NCBI RefSeq assembly: GCF_947623445.1
Contig: NC_135248.1
Location: 11,975,820 to 12,039,819 of the forward strand
From: Clavelina lepadiformis
Taxonomy: Eukaryota; Chordata; Ascidiacea; Aplousobranchia; Clavelinidae
Length of the DNA stretch: 64,000 bases
Direction of reading: 5' to 3'
Below the pieces are notes generated by a model. It did not search any database, had not been told where the DNA came from, and was given only the letters and a program-made list of their open reading frames with translations. Every line of letters begins with the position of its first letter. Positions within the stretch are counted from its first letter, which is position 1. This document shows, in pieces, positions 50,829 through 62,200 of this stretch. The translations under genes were made by a program, and so were the position numbers.

Positions 50829-53800
50829 ATGAAGTTGGTTCTTCTTTCAGTGATACTTTGTCTGCTTTTCACCGCGTCCACGATTTCTGGTCAAAATCCT
50901 GGACTTCAACTGAGACTGACGTCAAACGGAATCAATTTTGGTGAGTTTTAGTTCTTTCAGTTTGCTAAAGAATGATGTTTATTTTATGAATAATCTGAGT
51001 ATTAAGTTAACGTTGTCACCAACAACGTAGTTGATGCCTACATGATATAGCAGCCTGCTGGATAATACTTAGTTTTTATATAGGTTTAAAAGCTTTAATA
51101 CGTAAATATTGCATAATTATGGTTTTTCAGTGGCTGCATGGTTATTTGAAATATTAGATGCCCCACTCAATTATTGAATAGTTTTATGATCACTATAACA
51201 CTTTAAGATTTATTTGTTTTTTTGTTGTTTTTTTATCTCAGTCGTCCATCATCATAAAGTTATTCTTCTTATTATAAAAAGTTTATATTTTAGCCAAAGA
51301 CATTGCTCTTGAATTTTTGCACGACGTCATAAACAAACTGAAATTGCCTGATTTCAGCGAAGATAATTTCGCAGTTAGCAAGTAAGTCATGCACGGTGAA
51401 ATATAGGCTAATACAAATCAATGTATTTTTTGGTCTGCGCAAAACAAGAATTAGGCTATACGCTATATATAGTATACTGTAATTACGCTTCTATTTAACA
51501 TAAAGTCCTTACGTTTTTTCCTGGAAAGTGTTTCCAGATGAATTGAGAAAGTTTGTAATCTGTTGTGTAATTTTTCTTTGTTGGCAGTCTGAGAATTACT
51601 TCCTTTAATCTTGGTTCAACCACAGTCACTACGAAATCTCCAAATATTTTCAAAGTTACTGTGAAAGATGCGGGTGCATTCGCTACCGGAGATTGGAGAG
51701 CGTGGAAGAAGATTTGGTTGTAAGTGTATTAAAGTACTGCCCACATTGAAGATATAGGTCTTTTATGTGTGCGCAAAAATGTATGTAACAGACTTCTTTC
51801 AAATGTAAAATAACTTTAAAATTACAGCTATAGCAGAATTGCTATCGATTTTTCTGACAATAATGTCATACAGTCATGATGTATACTTAATAGGTTGCTT
51901 TAAATAACTTGTATTACAAAATGGTACTCAAAATAGCTATTAAAGCGTATGGGTTATTTCATCTCGACAACCGACCAAGACCACACGAAGCAGAGCACAG
52001 CAGCAATGTGTGAACCATGTATCATGCATCTACCATCAGTGTGTTATCTCGGGTCGAAGTTACAGCGCACAAACGTAATGAAGGCAAGTCGATCAAAAAC
52101 AGCGCTTTTGGGGATACGACCGGTCATATGAAACACACAGGCAATCAAAACGTATTTGAAAAACATAACACAGTGAATATTGTATTCTCTTTTTATGTTA
52201 AACGATAAAGCAACATGTGAAATGCATTATAAGGTTAATGTATGTACCCCGACAAAACATTAACGCGTAGTGCCAAACGGTCAGGGTCCAAGTAGGCACC
52301 AATTAAAATCACAATAATGGGACCAATAACAATCATCGAAACCTGTCACTTACACCATAAATAAACGTTTGCGCAAGTACTGGATCTCTATTTTAACAGC
52401 GGCCGGTTAGGGACAAGCGACCACTTGGATCGACAAACCGAATGTCGACACTCCATAACATAAAGCTTAACAAAGCTTACTGTATACCAGGTTATTTTCA
52501 GCAATCTGTTATTTACGATTTCCTGTTTAAACTAAAATAGATTTAGACACTCACAAAGTTAGCTTAAATTTCTTTGTAGCTTTGTTAATTTTTTGTATAC
52601 CTGACTATTTTAGTATCAAACTTCGTGCGTCAGGAACCGGCAAAGTCTCTGCCAAAGTTGATCTCGAACAAACTATCGGACTTGGGAGAAATTCTGATAA
52701 ACCAACGGTAAAAAACGAAAATATTGATTTATGTTTTTGTACGATATTGCAATAGGTGCATATGACTAATAACCACTAAAGAGTGCTATACGCTTGTTGG
52801 TTATAAAAGTATCTATGCAAAGTTTCAACTTGTACATAGGAACATTACAGCAAATGTAGCAGGCGCTCGTTCAAGCAAGCATATCTTTAAAGTCAAAATA
52901 AACTACACTTTTGAACACTTTAATCAAAACAAAACAATAGTAAGAGTGAAGAACGTGTATGCTTGCACATATGCCGTACTTTTTGTACCGTAATAATTTA
53001 CCTTTTAGTAATAAAAAAGATTAATTAGAGCCAAAATAATACACGTACAGTGATATCGTTTGATCTTTAACAGCTGTCGGTTGGGAAGTGTACGTCACAT
53101 ATCACAAGCTTTGATATCGAACTTGAAGGAAGTAACTTCTTTCAAGATTGGATTTACAATCTCATCTTAAGTTTCTTTAAAGGAAAAATTCGCCGTAATC
53201 TGCAAGAACAAGTAAAACTAAAAATATTAAGCTTTTATAAGGGAAAAAGCGACCGTAAATGTCTATAATCCGTTATTGTTTAATTAAACATTTTACTTTT
53301 GTGTATCAGATTTGTACAGAAATACAAAAGACGCTTGGAGAACAATTCAAAAAGCTATCAAATGATTTTAAAAGTAAGTTTGATGTACGTGTAGGACTAC
53401 TCTATGAACTATAAAACAAACTATAAAACAACTATTTTGTCGTACTTTAGCTGACTTTCCGCTAGTATTCGGAACCAAAGTTAATCTTGGTCTCGTCTCC
53501 AACCCAGCGGTGACAAGCAACAGCATCACACTCGCCCTCAGAGGTCGCTGTTTTCCTAAATCTATGCCTTCGTTAAGGTTTGTTTGATTTTTGTTTAATT
53601 TCCATAAAGTCTAAAAGTTTTCCAAAATCAGTCTTTTGTGCTTCAGTTTTCCTTTTAATCCACCAACGGTTCCTGCTATCACTACAACGTCACAGATGGT
53701 TCGAATATCGATCAGTCCTTACGTCATGAATACTTTGCTTTACTCGATGTGGAAGAGCAATGTATTGAAGAAAGGTTTCTCACAGCAACAGGTTTGACTG

Positions 53801-55097
53801 GGCTTGGTTAAACTTAAACGTCACACTAAACAATTTAATGTATAAATAAATTTCATAACCCTCAGATTTTAGACCAATTTCAGATATGCTTATTTCATCA
53901 TTCGTCTCAACCATTTCAACAAAATTTTTTTTAGATATCTGCTACCTTGAAATCCCCTTTAACTGCAAATACCTTAGCACCATTCTTTCCCACGCTTTCT
54001 TCGTATGACAATCAGTATGTGATTATTCTACTGTAGTATAACCTTTAATCTTTTATGTTTAAAATCTTTAGGATACAAAAATAATTGACATGAAGTATTA
54101 AGGCATAGACCAACGTCTATTTAGACCTCTGCAAGCTGAGATTCGAGCAAGTCAAGCACCAAGAGCTCAGTTTACAACAACTGGAATTCAAATATCCGGC
54201 AAATTTGATATAATTGCTGGACCTTCAAGCGCACCACAGGCTGCAACCATCAGTACTGTGAGTATAATTGCTCAATGGTTCGACCTAGTGCTTACTGGCT
54301 TTAATAAAAATTACAAATGTTTTAGAAAGTTGACTTCATGGCTCAACCCCGTCTTACTAATGGCGTCATTTCCGGTTCGATATCAAACGTAGTTGTCGTC
54401 ATCACCAACGCTGGTGTACTTCCGGATCAAGTTCTCAATCAAATCAACCAGTTAATCGAAGCTTTCTTGTCAACACAAATAGTTCCAGCAGTCAACGGTA
54501 ACGAAATGGTTTAACTATGTCAGAAGCAATTAGTGTTTGATCTTGGTTTTTTACTGTACCTGCTGTAACAAACCCATCACGCAAGTCTGCTCATTTCATG
54601 AAGTTACTTTTTATGGAATTGATGATAGTACTTACATTGACATTCATTTCATGACAGAAGTGACCGGAGCCGGATTCGAACTTCCCAGTTTCTATGGTTA
54701 CTCTTTCTATGGAGCCACTATCACTACCAAAACAGTGAGAAAATTAAAACATATTTGGCCTTATGGCTTAATCAAAATATAAACACTAAGAATGTATATT
54801 TCCGCAGTTATAGAATATTTACGGGAATAACGTACCCATGTGCAAAGCAGCTTACAGCTACAAATACCTTTAAAGACTTTGCTTTATATGTCGCTACCTT
54901 CTTAGAATGCCTTGGAAATTGGATCAAACTTTAGAAAAACTCCACCAACCACAACCAGTCGGCCTTTCACCACCAGATGGCCCCGTCGGCCCAATCCTTG
55001 TCGTGACGTAGATAGACCTTTTTCACGGGATAGGTTTGAAGAGGACAGACGTTTCAGACCTGACGAAATCGACAGACCCTTTATGGATTGTCCTTGA
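50829..55097 (+). CDS. BPI/LBP-family secreted protein with Arg-rich tail, gene I
   Basis: Exons: 50829-50940, 51294-51381, 51588-51719, 52614-52707, 53074-53211, 53310-53373, 53451-53577, 53647-53791, 53935-54014, 54125-54257, 54326-54497, 54658-54734, 54906-55097; 1554 nt, 517 residues. Signal peptide MKLVLLSVILCLLFTASTISG, then QNPGLQLRLTSNG. Cys pair VGKCTSH/ICTEIQK; exon 7 has RGRCFP. Exon 8 reads MVRISISPYVMNTLLYSMW. Tail: FRKTPPTTTSRPFTTRWPRR, then PCRDVDRPFSRDRFEEDRRF and a final FMDCP, dense in Arg, Asp and Pro. Exon 11 starts KVDFMAQPRL where F and H have NVDFTAQPRL. Intron 3 (894 bases) is much larger than in the paralogues. No AATAAA within 500 bases of the stop. Confidence 0.95.
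51720..52613. other. Enlarged intron 3 of gene I
   Basis: 894 bases, against about 360 for gene H and 204 for gene J. The middle (about 51950-52450) looks less AT-rich than the flanks and is not shared with the other introns 3, as expected for an inserted element. I saw no terminal repeats or coding remnants that name it. Confidence 0.35.
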
Positions 55098-56853
55098 AGC
55101 AATTACAAGTTTTTGTTTAATGTATATTGCCAGTTATGAGAAAAAAATGAAAGAAACAGGTTCAGATGGGAAAATCTTTATTTTTGATTTAGACACAGGT
55201 TGAGTTCTCTGTCTGTGCAATTATGCTTTATAAAATGTGCATATACAGTATTTTTCAATTTACTTTTGCTGTATTTCGGCATAAACAGTATATTTGAAAC
55301 GTTATCGCTTCTTTTAAACGTTAAGTGTTGATTACCTTTACCTTTACTGATTACCCTTCAGACATCATAACAAGCGTTAAAATGTATCTGTGTCAAAATC
55401 TAATTATAAAAACTGTATTTATACAATGATTGCAAAAAGAACTTTTTTCACGTTTAAACATTTTTCTCTTGCTGTTGTGTGCTAGTTCTTTGCTTCTCGC
55501 TTTTGTATAAATCTTATAAAGCAAAATGGTTAAACTTATAGATTAATAGAGTGTTACGTGCATTTTACAATCATTGCAGTTTTTATACTTTGTACTACAA
55601 CACTCAAGTGACATTGACATATGAAATGATCATTACAGCTTATACGTATATTGAAATGTTGTGCATAATTTAAAAAAAGAAGTCAAAAGTCAAAGTATTA
55701 CAAAAATGATTGTAATGAATGAACTTTAGAAAGCAATGAAATAAAAATGAACTAAACTACTAAAAAATGAACAAACTAAAAATGAGTGATGTTCTTCTTT
55801 TAAGTTAATTTCAGCCAGCAAAGGTTGCATATGATGGTATGAATACTAAGAGAATTGTTGCTTATATGTAGCCAGTTGTATTAGCTTTCCATACATGTTC
55901 AGTTGTCTTGCACTATATCACAAATCGACAGGAATCCTTAAACCCATATGTCATCGGCATTATGCTTTCATCGAGAAAATATAAACAACTCAAAATATAA
56001 CGTTTTTTCTTCGTGCAATTGTGTTTGACTATATTTAGGGAATGCTAAACACATCTTTCTTAGTTTGTTCTATATAGTAGGTCTTTACAGTATGCTTTAA
56101 ACATTATGTAGTTACTCCATCTAGGAAACTTTTGCTTCAACACTCACGCAACAACTGTCTGAAAAACAGTAAAGTTTTTATTTGCTTGACCAGATCACTT
56201 CGCTAAGTAATTTCAATTGTGAATTGAATAATCACTTGGATCAAGTCATGCGTGAAGTATCACTGGACTGGCTATGAGGTCAAACTAATGGAGTGTCCGA
56301 TAAATGAAAAACTTTTTGTTATCATTTGCCCGAGTTTTAAAATAATACTGTACATCCGTGGATATGTTAACGATTTATATTTAATGCTTTATTAAAAGAC
56401 AAACCTGTTTTAGTTTTATGCGTAAACTTGAACCTTTTTATACCGTGCCAGTACACCGGCAAGGTATAACTTTTACACTCATTGGTTTATCGAAAATGTT
56501 TTTAAAAGAATTTTTCAGTACTTTTTCCAAAAATCAAGAAATTTGTTACAGGATGGCATCGGGCCAACTAAATATTCAAGAAACTTTTCTCCTTTGTAGA
56601 TTTGAACACTTCACCTGTGCTGCATGGTTAAAGATACAACATCGTCAACATGCATAAAATTACTTAGTTATTTAGTTGATGCTGTCTGAACCGTGTTAAC
56701 CAAATTTTAAAGTAAAATAAGTAACAGGATATAGTTTGGCACCCTTAAAGTTAACTTTATATTTTTCGACACGAGCTTTCGAAGGCATAAGATTGCTTCT
56801 TCAGGTGTACCGTGAAAATCATTAGTTTATTTAGTAATTCTGGGATTGTTTCA
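55098..56853. other. Intergenic after gene I
   Basis: Mostly AT-rich, unrecognised. On the minus strand, 56757-56820 contains CACCTGAAGAAGCAATC followed by CGAAAGCTCGTG, an arrangement common in 3' ends of retroelements. Confidence 0.35.
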
Positions 56854-57200
56854 GCTGTGACTTCACGTCTGTAACTGACATTAGCTTTTTTATTTCGATT
56901 TGTAACTTTTACGCTCCTTTGCTTCTCCCACCGGTGACAACCTATACAATGGAACACTTGCTGTTGAAGGTCTCTGTTTTCGTAAACCAAGCTTTCAATG
57001 AGATATCTGCTAAGTTGTCACGATAGTTTCTAATACGTGTAATCATCTGTCAATCATAAATTATATAATTGTTTTACTTTTGCTTTACCATCAGTTTTCT
57101 CTTAATTTGTTACGTCACCAATGAACCAAATTCCATATAAGTCATGGACAAGTTGCTTTAGTTGATTAGACCGAAGGAAGACAGAATTTTCACAATTCAA
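56854..57200 (+). pseudogene. Decayed exons 7 and 8 of a BPI/LBP gene
   Basis: After a good acceptor (tgtttcag) the segment 56854-57000 aligns with exon 7: CACCGGTGACAAC matches the paralogues' CAGCGGTGACAAG, and translation of its end gives GTLAVEGLCFRKPSFNE against ITLALRGRCFPKSMPSLR. It is longer than a working exon 7, lacks a GT after GAG and has lost its frame upstream. From 57095, after ccatcag, a second piece (TTTTCTCTTAATTTG, then ACGTCACCAATG, then AAGTCATGGACAAGTTGCTTTA) matches exon 8 with gaps. No other exons of this copy were found. Confidence 0.7.
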
Positions 57201-59185
57201 CGCGTTATGTTTTTACTCAACATATTTGTCCTTCATTGCATTTTGAAATTGTTAAAAGCAAGTTTATCAAAAGTAAGTTACGATATGAAACATGTAGTTA
57301 AGAAATATGCATGAAAGTTTTAAATCAAAACTCATAAAGTTGGCAGACAATCAAGATTTTTTTTACTTGCCCAATGAGATCACTTCCCCCATCTACGTCA
57401 AACCTACAATGAATGAAAGACTTGCATCAAGTCAAGCGTGACGTGTAACGTGTATAGCAAACTACGACGGCAAATATATGGGAAAACGAGTGATTTTTTG
57501 TTTTTCTGAAGATCGTTTAAGTCTTGAGATAAAAGATGTGCGGGTATGGCATTTAAGACAAATTGCACGTCTAGGCCTACTTGAGATGGGCCTATTTACA
57601 CATTTTTTTCTTTATGGGAAACTCTTTGTAAACAAATGTAGATGGAAATCTAAATAAGGTTTTGCTGCAAAGCATATAGGGCCAACTAACAGTAGGCAGT
57701 AGGCTGCAATACTAATGAAGTGTTTCTTATTTGCAACTTGGACATTTCGTTTTTTCTTGTGTTAGTTTAAAACACAACATGCATATAAAATAACGCAGTT
57801 TTGTTGAAATCTTTTTGTTCAGTTGATTTTAGTCTATCTGGTAGCTAAAGCATTGCAACTTGATATTTTACGTTAGTGAGAGAGAGAGAAATTTATTTTT
57901 GTCTGTGCAGAAACTTCATTCAAAACAATAAACCTAAAAGGAATAGGCGTGGGGCAGCGAAAGACCTCACCTCACATAGCAATTTGTCGTCATAAAAGCA
58001 ACATTAAATTAATATCAAAAAAAAATAAGTTACACAAAACACGAACACAATTACGTCATGAAATACCGAACAAAAATGCTTTGCTTAAAAGTGAATTCAT
58101 CTTACAATAATTTTAGGAACTCTACAAACTTAATTAGTATAACATCCATATACAGACTTATAAAGCAAAGTCTGAATTACAACAGAAGTTTCAACTCAAA
58201 GTTTCTTGCAAAAAATTTATTTCAAATTATACCGGTAGCCTACGTTGTTTTTGCCGTTACAAGTTTTGGTAAGTCTAAAAAAACCTTTCATAAAAAAGAC
58301 CTTTCGTAAAAAAAGATCTTTCGTAAAAAAAGACCTTTCGTATGCTTGAGAGTTATTTAGTTTGAGTCAGAAGGTTTCAAGTTTTTTATTTATTTCCTGT
58401 CTTTCTTAACTAGTTTTCTATCAGCTTTCGGTTGCGCCGAAATTTCTCACTTCGAGCATTGGATCAACAAACATGACGTCATGAAGAAATTGACGTATTT
58501 AAACTACTGTGTAATGGTGCCTTTACAGTTCACGCATCACGACCAGGGTCGAACGTCTTCAGTTTTTCACAGATGCTCGATCACAAACAGGTTAGCTTTA
58601 CACATGCTATTTCAGTTTGCCCGATCTCTTTTTTATTAGTAACATTCTATTAAATGGCTTCTACTCTAACGGTAATCTTCGTATATCAGTTGGTCATGCG
58701 TAAACCTCATTTCGTGTAAGAAGCACAATTGGGTTACTGGCAGTTACGGGAACGTACAACTAATTACTCATGAGGTGGTCATACGATTGAATTGCCCCGT
58801 GTGAAAGTATAATACCGATTAGTACCCTAATTGCGTTATATCTTGCTGTTAGCACAAGTTGCCATACGTATTCTCTGTGGTAAACACCAGCATCTGAAAA
58901 ACATGCCTAGTGCGACACTCACTCATGCGTAACGAAAAACAAGGTTGCGCATCTCAGGTTTTCGTTTTTTTCGTAGCATTTGAAATTATAGTCTTGAAAT
59001 TATGTCTGCTCTCTCACTAATGGAACGATTTTGTTAACAACGATTATTCATCAATCGAAAGGAAAATGTTTTTGAAACAAAACAATAAAAATACAGGCCT
59101 TTTTTTGGCACTTCTGGTAAAAGGCAAAAAATCCCTTTTAAAAATATGTTGTTGTGAAAAACAATGAATCACTTAAAATCGTGTC
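57201..59185. other. Intergenic, relic to gene J
   Basis: No working exon seen. Holds a short GAGAGAGAGAGA run near 57878-57890, the tandem repeat at 58276-58341 and the motif GTTGCGCCGAAA at 58431-58442. From about 58870 it resembles the upstream region of gene I. Confidence 0.4.
58276..58341. repeat. Tandem repeat, unit of about 17 bases
   Basis: Four copies of a unit close to TAAAAAAAGACCTTTCG, with small differences between copies. Confidence 0.75.
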
Positions 59186-59192
59186 TATATAA
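59186..59192 (+). promoter_or_regulatory. TATA box of gene J
   Basis: TATATAA 66 bases before the ATG, in the 77-base block (59153-59229) shared with gene I. Confidence 0.75.
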
Positions 59193-59251
59193 GCAGCGCT
59201 ATACTTCAACTCAGACAACAGTTTTCCTCACAATAATAAAGAAGATTAAAG

Positions 59252-62200
59252 ATGAAGTTGGCTCTTCTTTCAGTTATACTTTGTCTGCTTTTCACCGCGT
59301 CCACGATTTCTGGTCAAAATCCTGGACTTCAATTGAGACTCACAACCAACGGGATCAATTTTGGTGAGTTTTACTGAGCTTTCTGTCTTGCATTTATCGC
59401 GTGGCTGGTTTGCCAGTCCGGAACGGTAGAAAGTATGAGTTTGACGTAAATCACAAAATCCGAAGGTTTTACAAAGAAGAAATTTAAATTATGCTTTACT
59501 TGGTCCATAGACGCTATATATACAATATGAGTAGGTTAGTTTAATACGTTGTTATATCAAAATGTGTCTACGTACGTATTGGTAAGTCTTCAACATTTTC
59601 CTTTTAGATTTTTCTTCACAAAAGTGGTTTTCTTTATATCTACTTTGTTTTTTTACACCGTTTGTTTTATTCCCTTTTAGCGAAAAACATCGCTCTTGAA
59701 TTTTTGCATGACGTCATAAGCAAACTTAAGTTGCCCGATTCCAGCGGAGACAACTTTGCAATCAGCAAGTAAGCGAAGCGAGCAATAAAAAATAAGTAAT
59801 TTTGTAGACTGCACGCTAAACGTATCACTTATGTTCGAAGTAATTTCGACAACGGTCTTCTGATTTTGAAGAGAAGTGTTTTAATGAACTTTAGAAAATT
59901 TGTGGGAAGTATATATCATATTTTTATAATAATCTTGCTTTTTTCACAGTGTGAAAATTACATCTTTCACCCTGGGTGCCACCACAGTTACCACGAGATC
60001 TCCAAATCTTTTCAAAGTTGGAGTGAAGGGGGCAGGAGCATCTGCTACTGGAGATTGGAGAGCTTGGAAGAAAATAGTGTTGTAAGTTTAAATTATAAAT
60101 ACGAACATATCTCGCCACAACGAAGCTTTTGCGCCATTTGGCAGCATGAAAAGGTTCGATAGTGTTTTAAAACTGCTGGATAGGTTACAACAGCAACAAA
60201 TCTAACATATAAGTAAAGTTTAAATTTTTCGACTTTAATTTGATTAAATTTTTGTATGTGTGCCAGTATATATATGTTTTTACAGTTTTAAAGTCCGTGC
60301 ATCTGGTTCAGCTCGAGTGTCTGCCAACATTGATCTCGATCAAACGATCGGTCTTGGGAGAAGATCCGACAAACCTGCGGTAAGAAAACGAAAATCGAAT
60401 TTTCGCTTTAATGTAATTCAGTAACGTGGACGTAAAATTACTTTTTTTTATTACTATCTTTTAATAGTTGAAATGAAATACTGAATTAAGCATTTATACA
60501 CACATTGAAATGCGCAAATTACAGCTATGTTTATAGCTATAATTGGCATAATATCAAAGTATCATAATTGTCATTGATGCATCTTCGAAAATTGCACCAA
60601 ATTGCAAGTGACATTAAAATTTACTTTGCAGTTTACGGTTGGAGCATGCAGCGCTAAGATTGCTAATTTTAACGTCAAACTAAAAGGAGGAAACTTCATC
60701 ACGACATTTATATACAACATCATTCTGCGCTTCTTTGAAGGAAAAATACGACGAGAACTTGAAGAAAAGGTCAATATTTAACAACCTTCATAGCTTGGTG
60801 CTGCAAAATATTTGGTGAAAGCGTTTTAGTATATTTCGGTACAGGCTGCATTGATCAATTGTCTGTTTGCTGTAGATTTGCCCCGAAGTAACTGAAGCCT
60901 TGGCGAAACAAACCAAAAAAATTTCAACAGAGTTTAAAAGTAAGTTTGTTAGCTTTAAAAATGATAAAAGTTGCGGCTTTTAAAGTGGTATTTAATAATT
61001 TTTTTACAAATATTTGGTCGTGTTGCAGCTGACTTTCCGCTGGTATTTGGAACCAAAGTTAATCTTGGTCTCGTCTCCAACCCAGCGGTGACAAGCAACA
61101 GTATCACACTCGCCCTCAGAGGTCGCTGTTTTCCAAGCACCATGTCTTCCTTAAGGTCAGTTGATGTCTTTTCTTTTATACTTTAAAGCACCAAATTATG
61201 AGCAAGCATCTTGTTTCAAACAACCTTTAATAAAAATGACAAATTTCAGTTTTCCATTTAATCCACCAACGGTTCCTGTTATCACTACAACGTCACAGAT
61301 GGTTCGAATTTCGATCAGTCCTTACGTCATGAACACTTTGCTTTATTCGATATGGAAAAGCAATGTATTGAAGAAAACTTTTACGCAGCAACAGGTTAGA
61401 CTGGGCTTGGTTAAACGTTACAGTTCAATTTATTTTTGATTTGTATGAAATATACTTTTTAACTAACTTATAATGCAATAATGCAGGTAGCGGGGGCCGT
61501 GAAAACTACCTTACGAGCAAATGTCTTGGCACCATTCTTTTCTACGCTCGCTTCATATGGCAATCAGTAAGTTACCACTTTTACTACACTAGAATGGACA
61601 CTACTTTTTAAGAAAAGCATCTGCCAAAGAAATAGATTAGTTATGATTGGAATAACATTGTTCATTATTTAGACCTTTGCAAGCTGAAGTTCGAGCAAGT
61701 CAAGCACCAAGAGCACAGTTTACTGCAACTGGAATTCAAATATCCGGCAAATTTGATATAATTGCTGGACCTTCAAGCGCACCACAGGCTGCAACCATCA
61801 GTACTGTGAGTATAATTGTTCAATGGTTGGACCTAGTGCTTACTGGCTTTAATAAAAATTACAAATGTTTTAGAACGTTGACTTCACGGCTCAACCTCAT
61901 CTCACTAATGGCGTCATTTCCGCCTCCATTTCAAACGTACGTGTCGTCATCACCAACGCCGGTGCACTTCCGGATCAGGTTATCAACGTGATCAATCAAC
62001 TTATCAAAGTGTTCTTGTCAGCTCAAATACTTCCAGCAGTTAACGGTAAGGGAATGTTTGAAACGTAAAACTTGTATCATATTCTTCAAGCGTAGGAGAT
62101 GGCATTAAAACTTGCATTTTACTGCCAGTAGGCTACCTCTGCTGTAGATCGCTCTATTTTGTTATTTGACAATATAAACCGTTCCGCCAATACGAATTTG

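Noticed and set aside
56180-57460. Apparent direct duplication (CAAGTCATGCGTGA and CAAGTCAAGCGTGA with similar flanks about 1.2 kb apart)
   Set aside because: Resemblance is patchy by eye and could be chance in AT-rich DNA; a self-alignment would be needed.
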